Source of the DNA: Trichuris trichiura
Lineage: Eukaryota > Nematoda > Enoplea > Trichinellida > Trichuridae
Direction of reading: 5' to 3'
NCBI GenBank assembly: GCA_037903355.1
Contig: JBAJFE010000029.1
Location: 744,001-808,000 of the forward strand
Length of the DNA stretch: 64,000 bases
The position numbers and the translations under genes are program-made. Within the stretch, counting starts at the first letter, position 1. Each line of letters begins with the position of its first letter. This document shows, piece by piece, positions 1-10,960 of the stretch. The notes below the pieces were generated by a model, which worked only from the letters and a program-made list of their open reading frames with translations, ran no database searches and was not told where the DNA came from.

Positions 1-726
1 ATTGCGATGACGTTGGAGAAAAATGGATACCCAAAAACCTTCGTCTCCTCCACCATAGCGCGAAGGTTGAACCCGACCGATTCCTCCTCAAATAGTGAAA
101 GGGATCGTCTTCCTGTCCTCACCATTCCGTACTACGTCGGCCTGGGGGAACACTTGCAACGTCTGGGTCGCCAGTACGGCTTCCGCATTTTCTTCAAGTC
201 TTCCCCCAACCTTCGTTCCTTAGTACGGAACGATAAGATCAAGGTCCCATTCGAACAGAGACCTGGCGTCGTTTATGTGATTAATTGTGATTGCAACGCC
301 TCCTACATAGGAGAAACGGGCAACACCCTATTTGACAGATTTAAAGAACACATGAACGCGCTCAAGAGTTACCGATCCGCGGAAGAGAAACTACATGGAA
401 TATACAGGTTACGTCGGGGACGTCCCAGAACTATTCCGCCGTTACAAGCCATGGAAAGAGCGAAGAACACCTCCGCGGTTGCTGAGCATTCCTCTCAATG
501 TTCACGTGACCTGCACCCGTCCATCGTTTGCCGCGAGAGCCATTTTCGCCTTAGGCAAATAAAGGAGTCCCTGTTCATTCGCAATAACATGTCCAATGGG
601 TCCATTAACCGTGACAAAGGGGTGGAGGTCAGCTCGATATGGACATCTGTTATCAGTAAAACGGGTTGTTGTTCCATACCGACTGGCGCCCCCTTAGTAC
701 CTATAAATACCCTAACATCGGAGTAA
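1..726 (+). CDS. PLE polyprotein C-terminus with GIY-YIG endonuclease (partial)
   Basis: The frame is open at the window edge; an internal ATG lies at 7. The protein has the end of the RT thumb (NGYP), a basic linker with NLRSLVRNDKIKVPF, then a GIY-YIG nuclease core: VVYVINCDCNASYIGET followed by LFDRFKEH. The C-terminus carries the INRDKGVEVSSIW signature common near the end of PLE proteins. GIY-YIG nucleases of PLEs nick target DNA for target-primed reverse transcription. The ORF ends with TAA at 724-726 and the element's 3' UTR follows. The RT palm lies outside the window. The frame is intact over 241 codons, but the copy cannot be judged complete from here. Confidence 0.85.
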   Translation: MAMTLEKNGYPKTFVSSTIARRLNPTDSSSNSERDRLPVLTIPYYVGLGEHLQRLGRQYGFRIFFKSSPNLRSLVRNDKIKVPFEQRPGVVYVINCDCNASYIGETGNTLFDRFKEHMNALKSYRSAEEKLHGIYRLRRGRPRTIPPLQAMERAKNTSAVAEHSSQCSRDLHPSIVCRESHFRLRQIKESLFIRNNMSNGSINRDKGVEVSSIWTSVISKTGCCSIPTGAPLVPINTLTSE

Positions 727-746
727 AAGTACCATTACCACCATCG

Positions 747-780
747 CTGACGACGGGACAAGGTTAGTCCCGAAAGCTCC
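747..780 (+). ncRNA. Hammerhead-like RNA motif in PLE copy 1 3' UTR
   Basis: CTGACGA is followed by a 6-bp stem CGGGAC/GTCCCG with a 7-nt loop, then AAAGCTCC. Read as C-stem-GAAA it matches the hammerhead core CUGANGA...GAAA except for one extra base next to helix II. PLEs are known to carry hammerhead ribozymes. I could not find a convincing stem I, so activity is unproven. Confidence 0.4.
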
Positions 781-965
781 GAAACTGTTAAGAATTGTTC
801 TGTATTTTTCCTTAATAATTGCTCATCCATCCGTTGGTAGGGCATTTGCTTCGGTTTAATTTCAGAACCCATCAACGGGCAAGAACACATACCGTATGAA
901 GTAGTGATGAAGATCCACTGCCCCGTTAAGAAACACCCTGTGTTCAAAAAAAAAAAAAAACAACA

Positions 966-1793
966 GTTTATAGAAAACCCACCCACTCTGACCGGCACCT
1001 TAATTTTTCTTCCCACCACCCTATTTCAGTTAAAAGAGGTATAGTTAAAGGGATGGTTGATCGGGCCCTAAATGTTTGTGACCCTGAATATTTAAACACT
1101 GAGTTAAGACATATTTACAACACACTATGCAGTAACGGATACCCCAGCAAATTTATCAATTCCATCATTAAACAGTGCCAACAAAATAAAACTTTACCTC
1201 CGTCCCCGCCCGATAACCAACAACGCCCGGTGCTGCTCCTCCCATACTATAGTGGCTTAAGTGAAAAGATCAGGAGACTGGGGCATTCCTTAAATTTCAA
1301 TGTTAGGTTTAAGAGCTCGTGCAATCTTCGTTCGATTGTGAGGAATGACAAGATCAAGGTTCCTTTTGACAGCAGACCCGGTGTCGTTTACCAAATAAAG
1401 TGTGGTTGCAACGCCTCCTACATAGGAGAAACGGGCAACACTTTACTTAAGAGATTCGATCAACACATGAAGAATGTGTTGACATACAAGAACGCGGAAC
1501 GTAGACTCAATGGGGTACAGGCCACTGGCCCGGGGCGACCACCTACAACGGACCCTCGAAAAGCCATGGAAAAAGCGATAAGTGCCTCGGTGATCGTGGA
1601 GCACGCATCCAGGTGCACACTCGACCCGCACCCGAAGATCATTTGCCGCGAGACCCTGTTACATCTTAGGCGCATTAAGGAGGCTCTCTACATCCAGAGC
1701 AACTCCACTATTAATCGCGACAATGGTGTGGCGGTTAGTGAAGTATGGGCTGCGCTGATTAATAAATTCCAATGCTGCGCCCTACCCAACTAA
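966..1793 (+). CDS. PLE polyprotein fragment: RT C-terminus plus GIY-YIG
   Basis: An open frame starts abruptly after the poly-A run with VYRKPTHSDRHLNFSSHHP, a typical PLE reverse transcriptase C-terminal segment. It continues through SVKRGIVKGMVDRALNVC and NGYP into the linker (SIVRNDKIKVPFDSRPG) and the GIY-YIG core (YQIKCGCNASYIGET, then LLKRFDQH). It ends with INRDNGVAVSEVW and TAA. The first ATG in frame is at 1053, but the coding similarity starts upstream of it, so the fragment is 5'-truncated and not a self-standing gene. It is clearly related to copy 1 but diverged, with the same order of motifs. Confidence 0.85.
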   Translation, partial: VYRKPTHSDRHLNFSSHHPISVKRGIVKGMVDRALNVCDPEYLNTELRHIYNTLCSNGYPSKFINSIIKQCQQNKTLPPSPPDNQQRPVLLLPYYSGLSEKIRRLGHSLNFNVRFKSSCNLRSIVRNDKIKVPFDSRPGVVYQIKCGCNASYIGETGNTLLKRFDQHMKNVLTYKNAERRLNGVQATGPGRPPTTDPRKAMEKAISASVIVEHASRCTLDPHPKIICRETLLHLRRIKEALYIQSNSTINRDNGVAVSEVWAALINKFQCCALPN

Positions 1794-1861
1794 TCAAACA
1801 CCCATTGTCCCCATGTGCTATATAAACCCCTTACCGAATAAACACCTTCTCCCCAACACTG

Positions 1862-1895
1862 CTGACGACGGAACAAGAGCAGTTCCGAAACGTAC
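1862..1895 (+). ncRNA. Hammerhead-like RNA motif in PLE copy 2 3' UTR
   Basis: Same layout as the motif 1.1 kb upstream: CTGACGA, stem CGGAAC/GTTCCG, 7-nt loop, then AAACGTAC. The third stem pair changed from G-C in copy 1 to A-T here, a compensatory change that keeps the helix. This supports a selected RNA structure. Confidence 0.4.
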
Positions 1896-2060
1896 GGTAT
1901 TCGATTTGTTCTGTAATTTCTCTAACAATTTGCTCATCCATTCGTTGGTAGGGCACTTTGCAGTTTACTTACAGATACATCCAACAGGCCAAACCCGTGA
2001 ATCAGAACATCAAATATGAAACAACCCAAGCCTGTTAAAAGACATCCTGTCTTTGAAGAT

Positions 2061-3270
2061 GATATCATTCTTAATTTAACTCGCTAAATGATCAAGACTT
2101 CGAAAATAAGAATTTTCGCGTTTGTCCTTATCACTCAGACAAAGTAATAGCTGCAGACTGTTAGCTTGACTAATTCAGTTATTCCACTTTGGCAGAAATC
2201 TCGATTTGCTGCTGTCGTTTTTGAAAGAAAGAGAAGCTTGTAAATTCAACGATTAAAGGACAACTATTTTTCACATACTTTATTTCCTTACATTCATACG
2301 GCAAAATTGTTAACTAGCCAACGCGAAAAAAAGATAAAAGCAACAAATGGAAAGCATGTCATTCGAACGTGAAGATCTATTTTCAACTGTTCCTACTGTA
2401 GATCCTTGGATTTTCGTGTAATGTAGATGTATAACCAATAGCAAAAATTGGAAGAGCGTGAGAAAAATGTCATGGTAAGGCATTTGTTTGCAAAATCAGA
2501 ATGCGATTTGACTTTTTATTTCAAGCTTAACTCAGCCTTTCAAACTTGCATGCATTTTTTTTGCATATGGCTTCAGCGGACGTTGTCTGCAATTTCGATG
2601 GGCATAAACAGTTGACTGATTTAAGTGAAGCAGTGTTAAGTTACGCGTTCTTGCTTTTGATTCTTTTGTTTTTCATCTTACTTTATGCTGACCTTTTTGT
2701 ACATTACTTAATTTTTCTCTGGGGCGGTCTGTTGCTGACAAAGTTTGGAACGGTAAATGCTGGCTGGCCGCAGTGAATAGAAAATAATTTTGTCTGTTAG
2801 CGTGGTTTAGCTGCTTGTTTAACTGCTGGAGCGGCTTTGTTTCCTGTAGTTTTTTTCAATGGTATGTGTGGTAGTCTTCGTATTTTTCGTGTTTTGCCAA
2901 CTTTGTTATCACTTTGTACAGCCGCAACAGCTTTTTATCAAATTCGAAAAGTACATGCAGTGTTTGGACGGAAACGGGCCATAATTTGTCTTCAGCATGT
3001 TACCGAATAATAACGTTTTAAAAAAGCGTTAAAAGATATCACATTTTCGACTTTGTTTTGCCAGTTAAATAGTAATGTTTCATTAATGTTAATTATTAAA
3101 AACAGACTAAGCAATCTTATCAGTTATGCATTCTTCATTAACAGTTTTCGTTTTTATCTTATGTTACGCAGGCAATGTCATCATTACATTAACTCCTCGG
3201 AAAAAGGAGTGAACTTACAATCCAACGACCTTCCGACATCAAAAAAAGAATTATTTATGTTTGATTACTG
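2061..3270. other. Gene-free stretch, AT-rich
   Basis: No supported gene. A short hydrophobic frame at 2546-2776 (+) has no recognisable family and no supporting neighbours. The last 100 bases precede the ATG of the proline-rich gene and may hold its 5' UTR or promoter. Confidence 0.5.
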
Positions 3271-5991
3271 ATGTTCCAGGACGCCTCTGACAATGGTGTT
3301 TTGGTGAAACTGTTCGAGGACAAAGCAGCACAGTGCTTGCAGCAAATCAAAGAAGACGGCGAACTGAAACTGCTACGAGACCGTGCTATGGCTGACATAC
3401 AGGAACGAGTAATGTTTTAGCAAGCAATTAGAAACGTCTGCTAAGCATGCTTTGATCCACGCGCTTTGTACGGTCAAGAAACCGTTCAACTGGCGAGAAA
3501 AAAAGGGAACAGCGACCAACGAAAGTTGTGGTCACAGATTAGCGCTTTGCGAATCCATTTATTCAAAAAGTGATAAGTAGGATGAATTCATACAATAATG
3601 AGGGCCTATGCATTTCTTTTCTTCGTATCTTGCATCCTGCAATTAGGAAAACGCCTTTCCCGTTTGGAGAATCCATAGTTTAATGAACTGTTTAAACAGC
3701 TCGTAAATACCTTTGGCTTTTGGTTGTGCAATGTTTTAGTTTTTTCATTCCGGAGAAGCGATCTAGTATTTGGAGAACTTGTCTAAAAAGCCCTAAGATC
3801 TAAGTGAGAGCATCTCAAAAATGTTCGGTCTTTTTCTCAGACTGCTGCGGTGCGACATAATAAGAGTCATCACTATCAGAGTGAATCTGAATATCTGTGG
3901 ACCTTGAGCGTTTTGGTGGCTTTAATAAACTTTGTAGGATATCCACTTTTCTATGTTTCATCTCTGACGCAAAGAAATTTAGACGGTAAATTTTGAAAGC
4001 TCCATTCACCATTTCGCTTATAATGTTTGTCATTAACTGGTCAGTTATTATAAGCTGAAACTTGTAGATAGCTGCCTGATCAGGCAGTTTTCCCGTACAG
4101 GGTGATTTTTAGACCAAATACACTTCTCGCCACCGTAAACGAAAGCTTCTTATATTATTGTCTTTCCATGGTGGGTTGCGAAAGTATTACAGGAAGACGT
4201 TGCCTCCGACCCTATCAGTCCATTTAAAAGTTATTATGTCTTATGAATGAGAAAGGATGGGCAGTGAAGCTTTTCATGGCTTCGAAAGCTCTTTCCTCCA
4301 AATTTTTCATAATTCTCAGCTAGGATAGGAGGGATTGGATTCTTCATGGGGCTTTTCATTATTTTATGAGAACAAACGATTCTGAAAAACTTGGAATTAG
4401 TTTCCTTCCAGCTTGTAGGATGTGGTCAGTTTCTTCATGTGTAAAGCCTATAGCTTGATTCTCTGTCTTAGAGATATGACTTCAATTCAAAGCTTTTCCA
4501 AAGCGTCAGTTACGTTAGACACAGGTATCCTCGTAAATCTTTGACGGTTTAACTCATTAGGACTACAATTTCGGTTAGAAGTAATGCCTTAATCTGATCG
4601 CGTAAGTTTTTAATGTTATTAGCCAAAGTTGGTTGCAGTCTCTTATGATGTCTTTCAAATACCTACATAGCATTGACGTCACTACTGACGCTGACGCCAA
4701 GACTATCAGTGTTGCTCGCTACTTTTTCTTTCTCAACAACTAAATGGGTTATTGACCGTGCCGATACGACAATTGGCGGGACGTTATCAGCGACCATACA
4801 TGTTTTATAAAACACATTCAATGACCTTGTTTATGGTGACTTTATTTTTTTGGACGGTCGGCGGAGTGTAAAATCTTTAATTCGCATTCGAAAACTAATA
4901 AACGTAGCTTTCAGGATTGAGTTTATAACGTGCAGGTCAGTCCCGAGAGGTAAGTTTATTAATTTTCGTACACATATAAAAGATTTCACGTCGCGCCAAT
5001 TGCTCAACAGGATAAAGGCGAGAAAAACAAAATCTGAAACAAGTCATGTTACCAAAAAAGCTACTCTTCAAAGAAGTATATGCAATTTTTCAGCTGCCAT
5101 TAGAATAGGCAGAAAGAGCAGTTGTAAGAGAGAGATTAAAATGCTTGTGGTTGTATGCAGACTATAATATGAATTTCACGGTGATCCTACTGTCATGTTC
5201 ATTCAGGGTGGTCGTGAAGAACTGTTCAATGTGGTATCAAAGTTGGGCATGAATTTCATCATGGAGCAGCAGCCCGATGATGACGACAATGATCCAAATT
5301 TGACTTCCAGATTACAAATAGAAATGTTCCAGCATTTAGAAGAGTGAGTGCATAAACATTTCTTACGCTGTTGTTCAAAATTTTCGATTTAGATCAAGCT
5401 TAGTGAATGAAAAGCTGAAGTCCATTGTAGAGCGTCAGCTTAGCGACCCGTCGTTTCAGTCTCTCATCATCAAAATAATTCGTAAAGTTGCACAAAGTCA
5501 GACTGATGATGAAACTGTGAAAGCTATCAATAGTATATTTGCGTTCGTTCTTTTTAGTCTGTAATCATGTTGTGTTTTCAGCTGCCTCTCATGACTTTCC
5601 CGGCTTTGCACCACGAGTTAAACGTCAAAGGAACTCTGGGTCTTCCGTTCTATTTAAGCTAAATTTGAGCTCAATAAGTGCTACGAAAGCGGCACAGCAA
5701 GTTCCATTTCCTAATGTTAACCTGGTCGATTCAACTTTGAAGCAACCGATGGTCGTTCCTGCTGCAAAACAACTAACCAATCAAACATCGCAATATCCCT
5801 CGTATAGTTGGTTCCCATCAAGATTTCCGCCACCAATGCCGCCGCCGCCTCCACCGGCGCCTTCTTTAGACAGTTCGCGACCTCCTTTACCGTTTAACCC
5901 ACAGTTACCTCACTACATTCCTACTCAAAACATTAATCCTTTTATGCTTCCCAATTTAAGATTACCAAATCCATTTTTTCAAGCACAGTGA
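3271..5991 (+). CDS. Unrecognised acidic/proline-rich protein, four exons
   Basis: Four exons join in phase: 3271-3408, 5207-5343, 5393-5532 and 5582-5991, giving about 274 residues. The N-terminal half is helical and charged (KLFEDKAAQCLQQIKEDGEL, then an acidic QQPDDDDNDPN patch and SSLVNEKLKSIVERQLSD). The C-terminal half is low-complexity and ends in a proline-rich run (FPPPMPPPPPPAPSL) and short PNLRLPNPFF-like repeats. The helical part faintly recalls BOD1/Shg1 domains, but I could not align it securely. Intron 1 is about 1.8 kb, far longer than the other two (about 50 nt), and may contain a separate minus-strand exon. The ATG at 3271 is the first in frame with the conserved-looking region; an upstream exon cannot be excluded. 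Confidence 0.65.
3815..4054 (-). CDS. Possible nested minus-strand exon, unrecognised
   Basis: An open minus-strand frame inside the 1.8-kb intron of the proline-rich gene. It begins right after a TTTCAG acceptor-like site and reads LIITDQLMTNIISEMVNGAF, then a basic patch (KPPKRSRS), an acidic serine run (HSDSDDSYY) and a stop. The helical start could fit a histone-fold-like or coiled segment, but I recognise no family. It may be the last exon of a small nested gene whose upstream exons I did not find, or chance. Confidence 0.3.
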   Translation of the reverse strand, partial: LIITDQLMTNIISEMVNGAFKIYRLNFFASEMKHRKVDILQSLLKPPKRSRSTDIQIHSDSDDSYYVAPQQSEKKTEHF

Positions 5992-6408
5992 ATGTTTGTA
6001 ATTGTAAGTTCATTTTAAGCTTTTAAAGCTTTGTTACTATTTTCTTGCTTTAATGCTTATACGGGACACAAGTACAACAGCTTTCTGTTGGTCTAGCTCT
6101 AAGCTGGTTTACTTATGATTAAGTTGTCTATATTCTCGCTACCGTATATCCGGTTTAACTTCTTTTTGGTCACTTGCAAAACATTTGACGGCTTACCGGA
6201 AGAAGACTTATTCTTAGCTCAGTTTTCTCGCTGCTTTCAAAACTAACAGTCAACTAATGAGTAGCATCACGAACAGTGGCGCATCTATTAGCAAAAGAAT
6301 ACAGGAAACCAAAAGTATATAAACTTTAAGCGAAGGTTTAAAATGGTAATTTAGTAGGATTGTAAAAGTTTATCTGAAAAATAAGGCCGTCATTTTTTGA
6401 TGTAAAAG
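5992..6408. other. Convergent 3' ends, no gene
   Basis: The interval separates the stop of the plus-strand proline-rich gene from the stop of minus-strand ANAPC10. It holds only AT-rich sequence, presumably both 3' UTRs. Confidence 0.5.
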
Positions 6409-7016
6409 TTACAATTGAACACCATTCACTTTGTTCCATGATTTACCCTTTGGCCCGAATATTCTTACTTGTCGAACATGACTGTCTCGTCCATTTTGGT
6501 GATTCTGTACAATCGCTATTTGTATGACAAATGCTCGCACAACGCCATGCGTGGAAGGACATTGCAAAGGAACCATAGCCCATCCGTTTGGTTGCCTTAT
6601 CTCTACCAAGCACACTTGAGACAGGTCGCACAGGCTGGTGCCCCGACGGATTGAAATTCTGTTTGGTGTGTAGCTCTCGTCTGTCTTCACATCCGTGAAT
6701 ATGCACACATGCGATACTTTTGTCTTTCTCGTAAAAAATATATTGATCGTATGCGGTTGACTTCCATCTGACTGCCAGTAAGTATCAAATTTTCCGTCGC
6801 GCAACTGTTGTACACCGTATCCTGCAATTACTTGATGCTAAAGTATAGGAACGAATTGATAATACCTGGCTTGCATGTTGACAACACCCACTCTGCGTCG
6901 TCGCCAATTTCTTTGTACTTATCAGAGTTTGTTAATTCTTCAGGCAGCGTAGGGGTACAATGAATTCGAAGACACGGATACGAGAAAGACTCGTTGGGGT
7001 AAGCGGTGGCACTCAT
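6409..7016 (-). CDS. ANAPC10: Anaphase-promoting complex subunit 10 (DOC domain)
   Basis: Two exons, 7016-6866 and 6821-6409, separated by a 44-nt intron ending TTGCAG, give a 187-residue protein; the family is about 185. APC10/DOC1 is the substrate co-receptor of the anaphase-promoting complex, a nuclear E3 ligase that drives mitotic exit. The DOC-domain signatures are clear: LSTCKPG joined across the intron to YGVQQLRDGKFDTYWQSDGS, then DESYTPNRISIRRG and IQIAIVQNHQNGRDSHVRQV. The classical C-terminal Ile-Arg tail that binds CDC27 is not present: the protein ends GVQL, either a real divergence or a missed 3' exon. It lies 169 bp downstream of BCKDHA on the same strand. Confidence 0.93.
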
Positions 7017-7185
7017 CCTGTTTTGACAAAATATACAAATCAGCAGAGTACAAAAGTGTGAAGTACCAACTTGAATGCAACTTTCACCTGCTGGAAGGTG
7101 CCGGCAAGTGCAACAGGTTTACTCAAACACCCTACTTTAAAACGATGTTCACAACAACGACACAACGTTCAAAACAGCAATAACA

Positions 7186-9493
7186 CTACTTGGAACAATG
7201 AGCAAGCAATTCTGATTTTTGCTTTTCAAGACGTGGAGTCAACACATCATATACGTGAGTGAACATTGAATCGATAGGGGGTTTTTTCTTTTTCTCCGCA
7301 ATAGTGAGCGCTCTTATCACGTCGCTGCGATAGTCTTGCGCAAGCTTACTTTCTTCCTCCGATGTGAACAGTTTTTCTTTTAAAAGAAAAGATCGCAGGC
7401 GAGATAGTGGCGAGTTCAGTTGACTCCAAAATGCAACCTCTTTAGGAAGCCTAGAAATGACTGCTCTTACTAGATGGGCACAATTTAAAACATGAGAATT
7501 TGCATAATACCTATAGGCAGTACTGTCATCAGACGTTGAGTGGTGACCAAGTCTGTACGTCATTGCCTCAATAAGACATGGTTGTCCCTGCAACGCAAGT
7601 TTACGAGCATGTTCGACGCAAGAGTAGATTGCAAAAATGTCATTTCCATCAACTCGAATGGTGGCCAGCCCATAGGCAGGTCCTCTTCCAGCTACACCAT
7701 CGCCTCCGTACTGTTCCGATACGGATGTAGAAATAGCATAGGCATTGTTGCGACAGAAGAAAATCACTGGACACCGTAAAGTTGAAGCGAAATTAAACGC
7801 AGCATGGCAATCCCCTTCGCTGGACGCCCCGTCGCCAAAATAGCACAAAGACACTCGGTCTTGTTTGTTGAGTTTTGAAATGTACGCAGAACCAACCTGA
7901 AATATTCTTCTACCGCTATAAAGAAGATGACAAGAACAGGATCACTGGAGTACCGCTTGTGGCATTTGCGTAGCCAGCGTCGACGAAATGGTAACATAGT
8001 TTTTTTCTTTACTGCCGTAGTGAACTGGCATTTGTCGTCCCAAACCTGTGTCATCTTCATTGCCGACGCATTGGTCTACTAAGGATTGCAAAGAATAACC
8101 CCGCCATAGAAGCGGGCCCAATTCACGGTACTGTGCGAAAATTAAATCGTCATCTTGCAAAGCAGCTGCCGATCCAATAGTGCATGCTTCTTCGCCTAAG
8201 TTGGTCATGTAGAAGCTTATACGGCCTTGTCTTTGTGCGTTATAGAGTATCTCGTCAATGGCTTGCATGAAAATCATCTGAAATATGACATCACGTGAGA
8301 TCATAAAATAATTAACCTATGTTTGTAAAATTCCCGTGAAAAGCAAACTATTCTATTTTAAAAATTTATTAGAACAAGCTAAGCCTCACCTAAAGTACGC
8401 TAGTTGAATTTAATTTGCATTAAGCTATTGACTACACTTTACACTTATAAAAGAAGGCAAATACGTTAGCTTAAAAATTAAGAACAGTAGCAACTGAATG
8501 AAAAGTGGCACAGACTCAGATGTTACTATCACTCCATTGAACTAGCCCAGCGCTTATAAGTAAGAGAACGTGTTGATTCATCTAACATTTTTGGAAGCAG
8601 AAAAGGCTACTTCTAAAAAGTTTTCACAACGTAAATACGTTTATTTATTTATGTACCCTTTACGGTTATTCCTGCAATAATATGAACATATTACTTCCGC
8701 TACTTTTTTTATCCGGGCTTCGGCCTGTTTAAAAGTGAAAAGCTTCGTTTGAGCTAATAAAATACGCGCTTGTAGCCTTCGAGGCATCCGTAACTGGTCA
8801 TTAGAGAAACCCTAAGTTGGCTATTGGTCAACGAAACTCTGGCTTGAGTCTAGCACTCAGTGCACTAATTTTTGCTTTATTGGCGACGAGATATATGCTG
8901 CTTCGAAAGCTGAGATTAAACTGCTTGTAAGCACAAATAAAGCTCTTATTTTTAAACTACTAAGACTCGTAGGTAAAAAAAGAGACTGTTAGAAGAAATT
9001 AATCATTCCTAACAATAGGTTTATACTACGAATAAGGTTAGACCTTAAGATGAACTAACTACAATTTCTCGCCGCTTCCGACAATAGAAAATCATCATCA
9101 CCAAATGAGTACAGTGTTGAAAGACATCTGTTTATTACCACATTTCAGGGCCAAGAAACAGAGCGACTATACGCCACCAAAAAGTAGTCACTATTCGGAA
9201 AACATATAACTTACGTTTTTAAACATTCTTATGGCAAGATGACCATCTATATTAATAGTTTGCATTTTGTTCAACAGGTAACCGCTGGAATTCATCACGC
9301 GAAAAATTGGAATGGTTTCAGCAGAGTCAGCATTTTTGAATTCCATTTCTTCGGTGAAGGATACAGAGCGATTGGCGAAGAAAGTTTTCGAAAAGTGACT
9401 CAGCAGTTCAGCATCGGTATTTACCCATCGTCCAACAGCTTTGCTACTGACCAAGCATGGTAGCAACTGCCCGCCAAGGCGGTGGAACCACAT
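7186..9493 (-). CDS. BCKDHA: Branched-chain 2-oxoacid dehydrogenase E1 alpha
   Basis: Three exons (9493-9215, 8277-7954, 7896-7186) join in phase 0 to about 436 residues, close to human BCKDHA (445). The enzyme is the thiamine-diphosphate E1 alpha subunit of the mitochondrial branched-chain keto-acid dehydrogenase complex, which decarboxylates the keto-acids of Leu, Ile and Val. The N-terminus is rich in Arg, Leu and Ser, as expected for a mitochondrial presequence. Visible signatures are [28 protein letters not shown], the TPP motif starting GDGASSEGD and ending CRNN, and the phospho-loop [13 protein letters not shown] that is the target of BCKD kinase. Intron 1 is about 940 bp; intron 2 is 57 nt. 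Confidence 0.95.
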
Positions 9494-9669
9494 TGTGGTA
9501 AAGCCTTAAAGCAAAGACTAGTAGCAGATCACTTTATTTTTTTATTTAATCAAATTTCTCCGTAAACGGAATGCAGTGTCTCTACATCATTCTAAGAGGT
9601 ACCAATACTAGTAAAGAACAATTTCGACGCGGCGTTTGCGATGTTGCAAACTTTAAAATTGGAAGAACA

Positions 9670-9921
9670 CTAAAAACCAGCATCTGTAACGCTAGGAGCA
9701 ATAGTTTGCATATAACATCGAAAATCCAGCTGGCCATGAGCACCTAAAGTAATTAAAACAGAACTTCGAAAACAGCCACTTACAGTAGGTCCAAGTACCT
9801 GACCTCTTTCTATATCGAGACTTAAGCCGCAGCAAGAAGAGGAGTCAGCGTAGTGGTCCTGTCCGATTTTACTTAATCTCTGCGCGACAATCATTAGTTC
9901 CGCAAATCGTAGAAGTTTCAT
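9670..9921 (-). CDS. Small unrecognised ORF upstream of BCKDHA
   Basis: An 83-codon frame starting MKLLRFAELMIVAQRLSKIG. It contains a GTAAGT donor and a TTACTTTAG acceptor, so the true product may be spliced and differ at the C-terminus. No family recognised. It lies 176 bp upstream of the BCKDHA start on the same strand and could instead be part of a promoter or a chance frame. Confidence 0.25.
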   Translation of the reverse strand: MKLLRFAELMIVAQRLSKIGQDHYADSSSCCGLSLDIERGQVLGPTVSGCFRSSVLITLGAHGQLDFRCYMQTIAPSVTDAGF

Positions 9922-10960
9922 TCAAAGCAGATTTCACTGTTTCCTGGCTGAGGTAAGCAGTTTCTTACGCTGCAGCTGAGAAGTGACGTAATCATGTGAA
10001 AAAATTTCGAACTTCTATGAAAGCTTAAATGATGAAACCGTATGTCACGTCACTTCTTGACGTTTCAGTTTGTGTGAGTAACAGCTTCGACTGGGTGTTC
10101 CTCGTTACATTTGGTTTTCAGGTTACAGTTTTAGTTCCGTTACTATTGTTAATAAAATAAAGGAATTTCACTAGTGGAAAGTCGATTCTTTCCTGCTGAA
10201 TTAAACGTGTAGTCTTTTGTTAATCTATTCCTTTTTTTGGTCCTCAACTAAGGGTGATCCTCACTTCACATTCTTTTGAGCAGTGGCACTTTGGACAGGC
10301 TTAGTGAAACTATAAGCTGTGTGTTCGTACGTTGAAGCGTTTTTGAAGTGTACGCACTCTCGAGAAGCAGTGCGTTATTCCGAGCTGCGCTTCTTTCCGA
10401 CTTGCGATAAGTTTTTCCAATGACAAGCGGCGCTTCATGCTGTGAAGTTAACCGAGTTGTTATTGCAGAAGGTCGCACTGTGAGAGAGAGAAATGTTTTG
10501 ATAAAGCTTTCGTTTGCAGATGGTTGCCCTACTCGTTGGCGGTCGCTGTGCCGCTTCCATTACTTGTTATTGAAAGTTGAACAATAGCTCTGGGTCACCA
10601 CACCCTCGGGAATAAATATGTTAAATAATCCTCTAAAGCTCATTACTGGTCTACATTCACTCGTTAACAAAAAAAACTTTACAAAGGAGAGCTACAGCAG
10701 TATTTAATTCTCTCGCGTTTTGGACAAGGAGCGGTCGTTTGGGCACATTATTGCATCCATCAAGATAGGCTCGCTATATTTTCTTCTGCACCCTTAACAG
10801 TAACTAGTGTCGGGCAGCTCTTGCTTGCCACTATGTTTATAAATGCGCTGTTTGCCTACAGCTTTTACCGCTTAGATTGATGTCCCACAGTTGACTACTT
10901 TTATTGTTTGTAGGATAAGTGCCTGTGGTCTGTCTAATCCTGTTGTAGTCACCCGTTGCC
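9922..10960. other. Upstream region of the calumenin gene
   Basis: No gene supported. A TATAAA-like box lies near 10838-10843, about 120 bp upstream of the calumenin ATG, and is a possible promoter element; no other signal is clear. Confidence 0.35.

Larger units (their letters stand above)
1..2060 (+). mobile_element. Penelope-like element, two head-to-tail truncated copies
   Basis: Two related copies lie in the same orientation. Copy 1 enters from the left edge and its 3' region runs to about 945. After an A15 run (946-960), copy 2 starts inside the reverse transcriptase C-terminus and ends near 2060. Their 3' tails are similar: both carry the CTGACGA motif, a stretch reading GCTCATCCAT, and a closing segment like CCGTTAAGAAACACCCTGTG. 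Head-to-tail partial copies are typical of Penelope-like retroelements. The reading frames carry RT thumb and GIY-YIG signatures. The copies are diverged, so this is not a very recent duplication. Confidence 0.85.

Noticed and set aside
2546..2776. Hydrophobic 76-codon ORF (+)
   Set aside because: AT-rich sequence naturally gives Leu/Phe-rich frames; no family, splice signals or conservation evidence.
10266..10478. 70-codon minus-strand ORF upstream of calumenin
   Set aside because: No family resemblance and isolated; probably chance in the promoter region.
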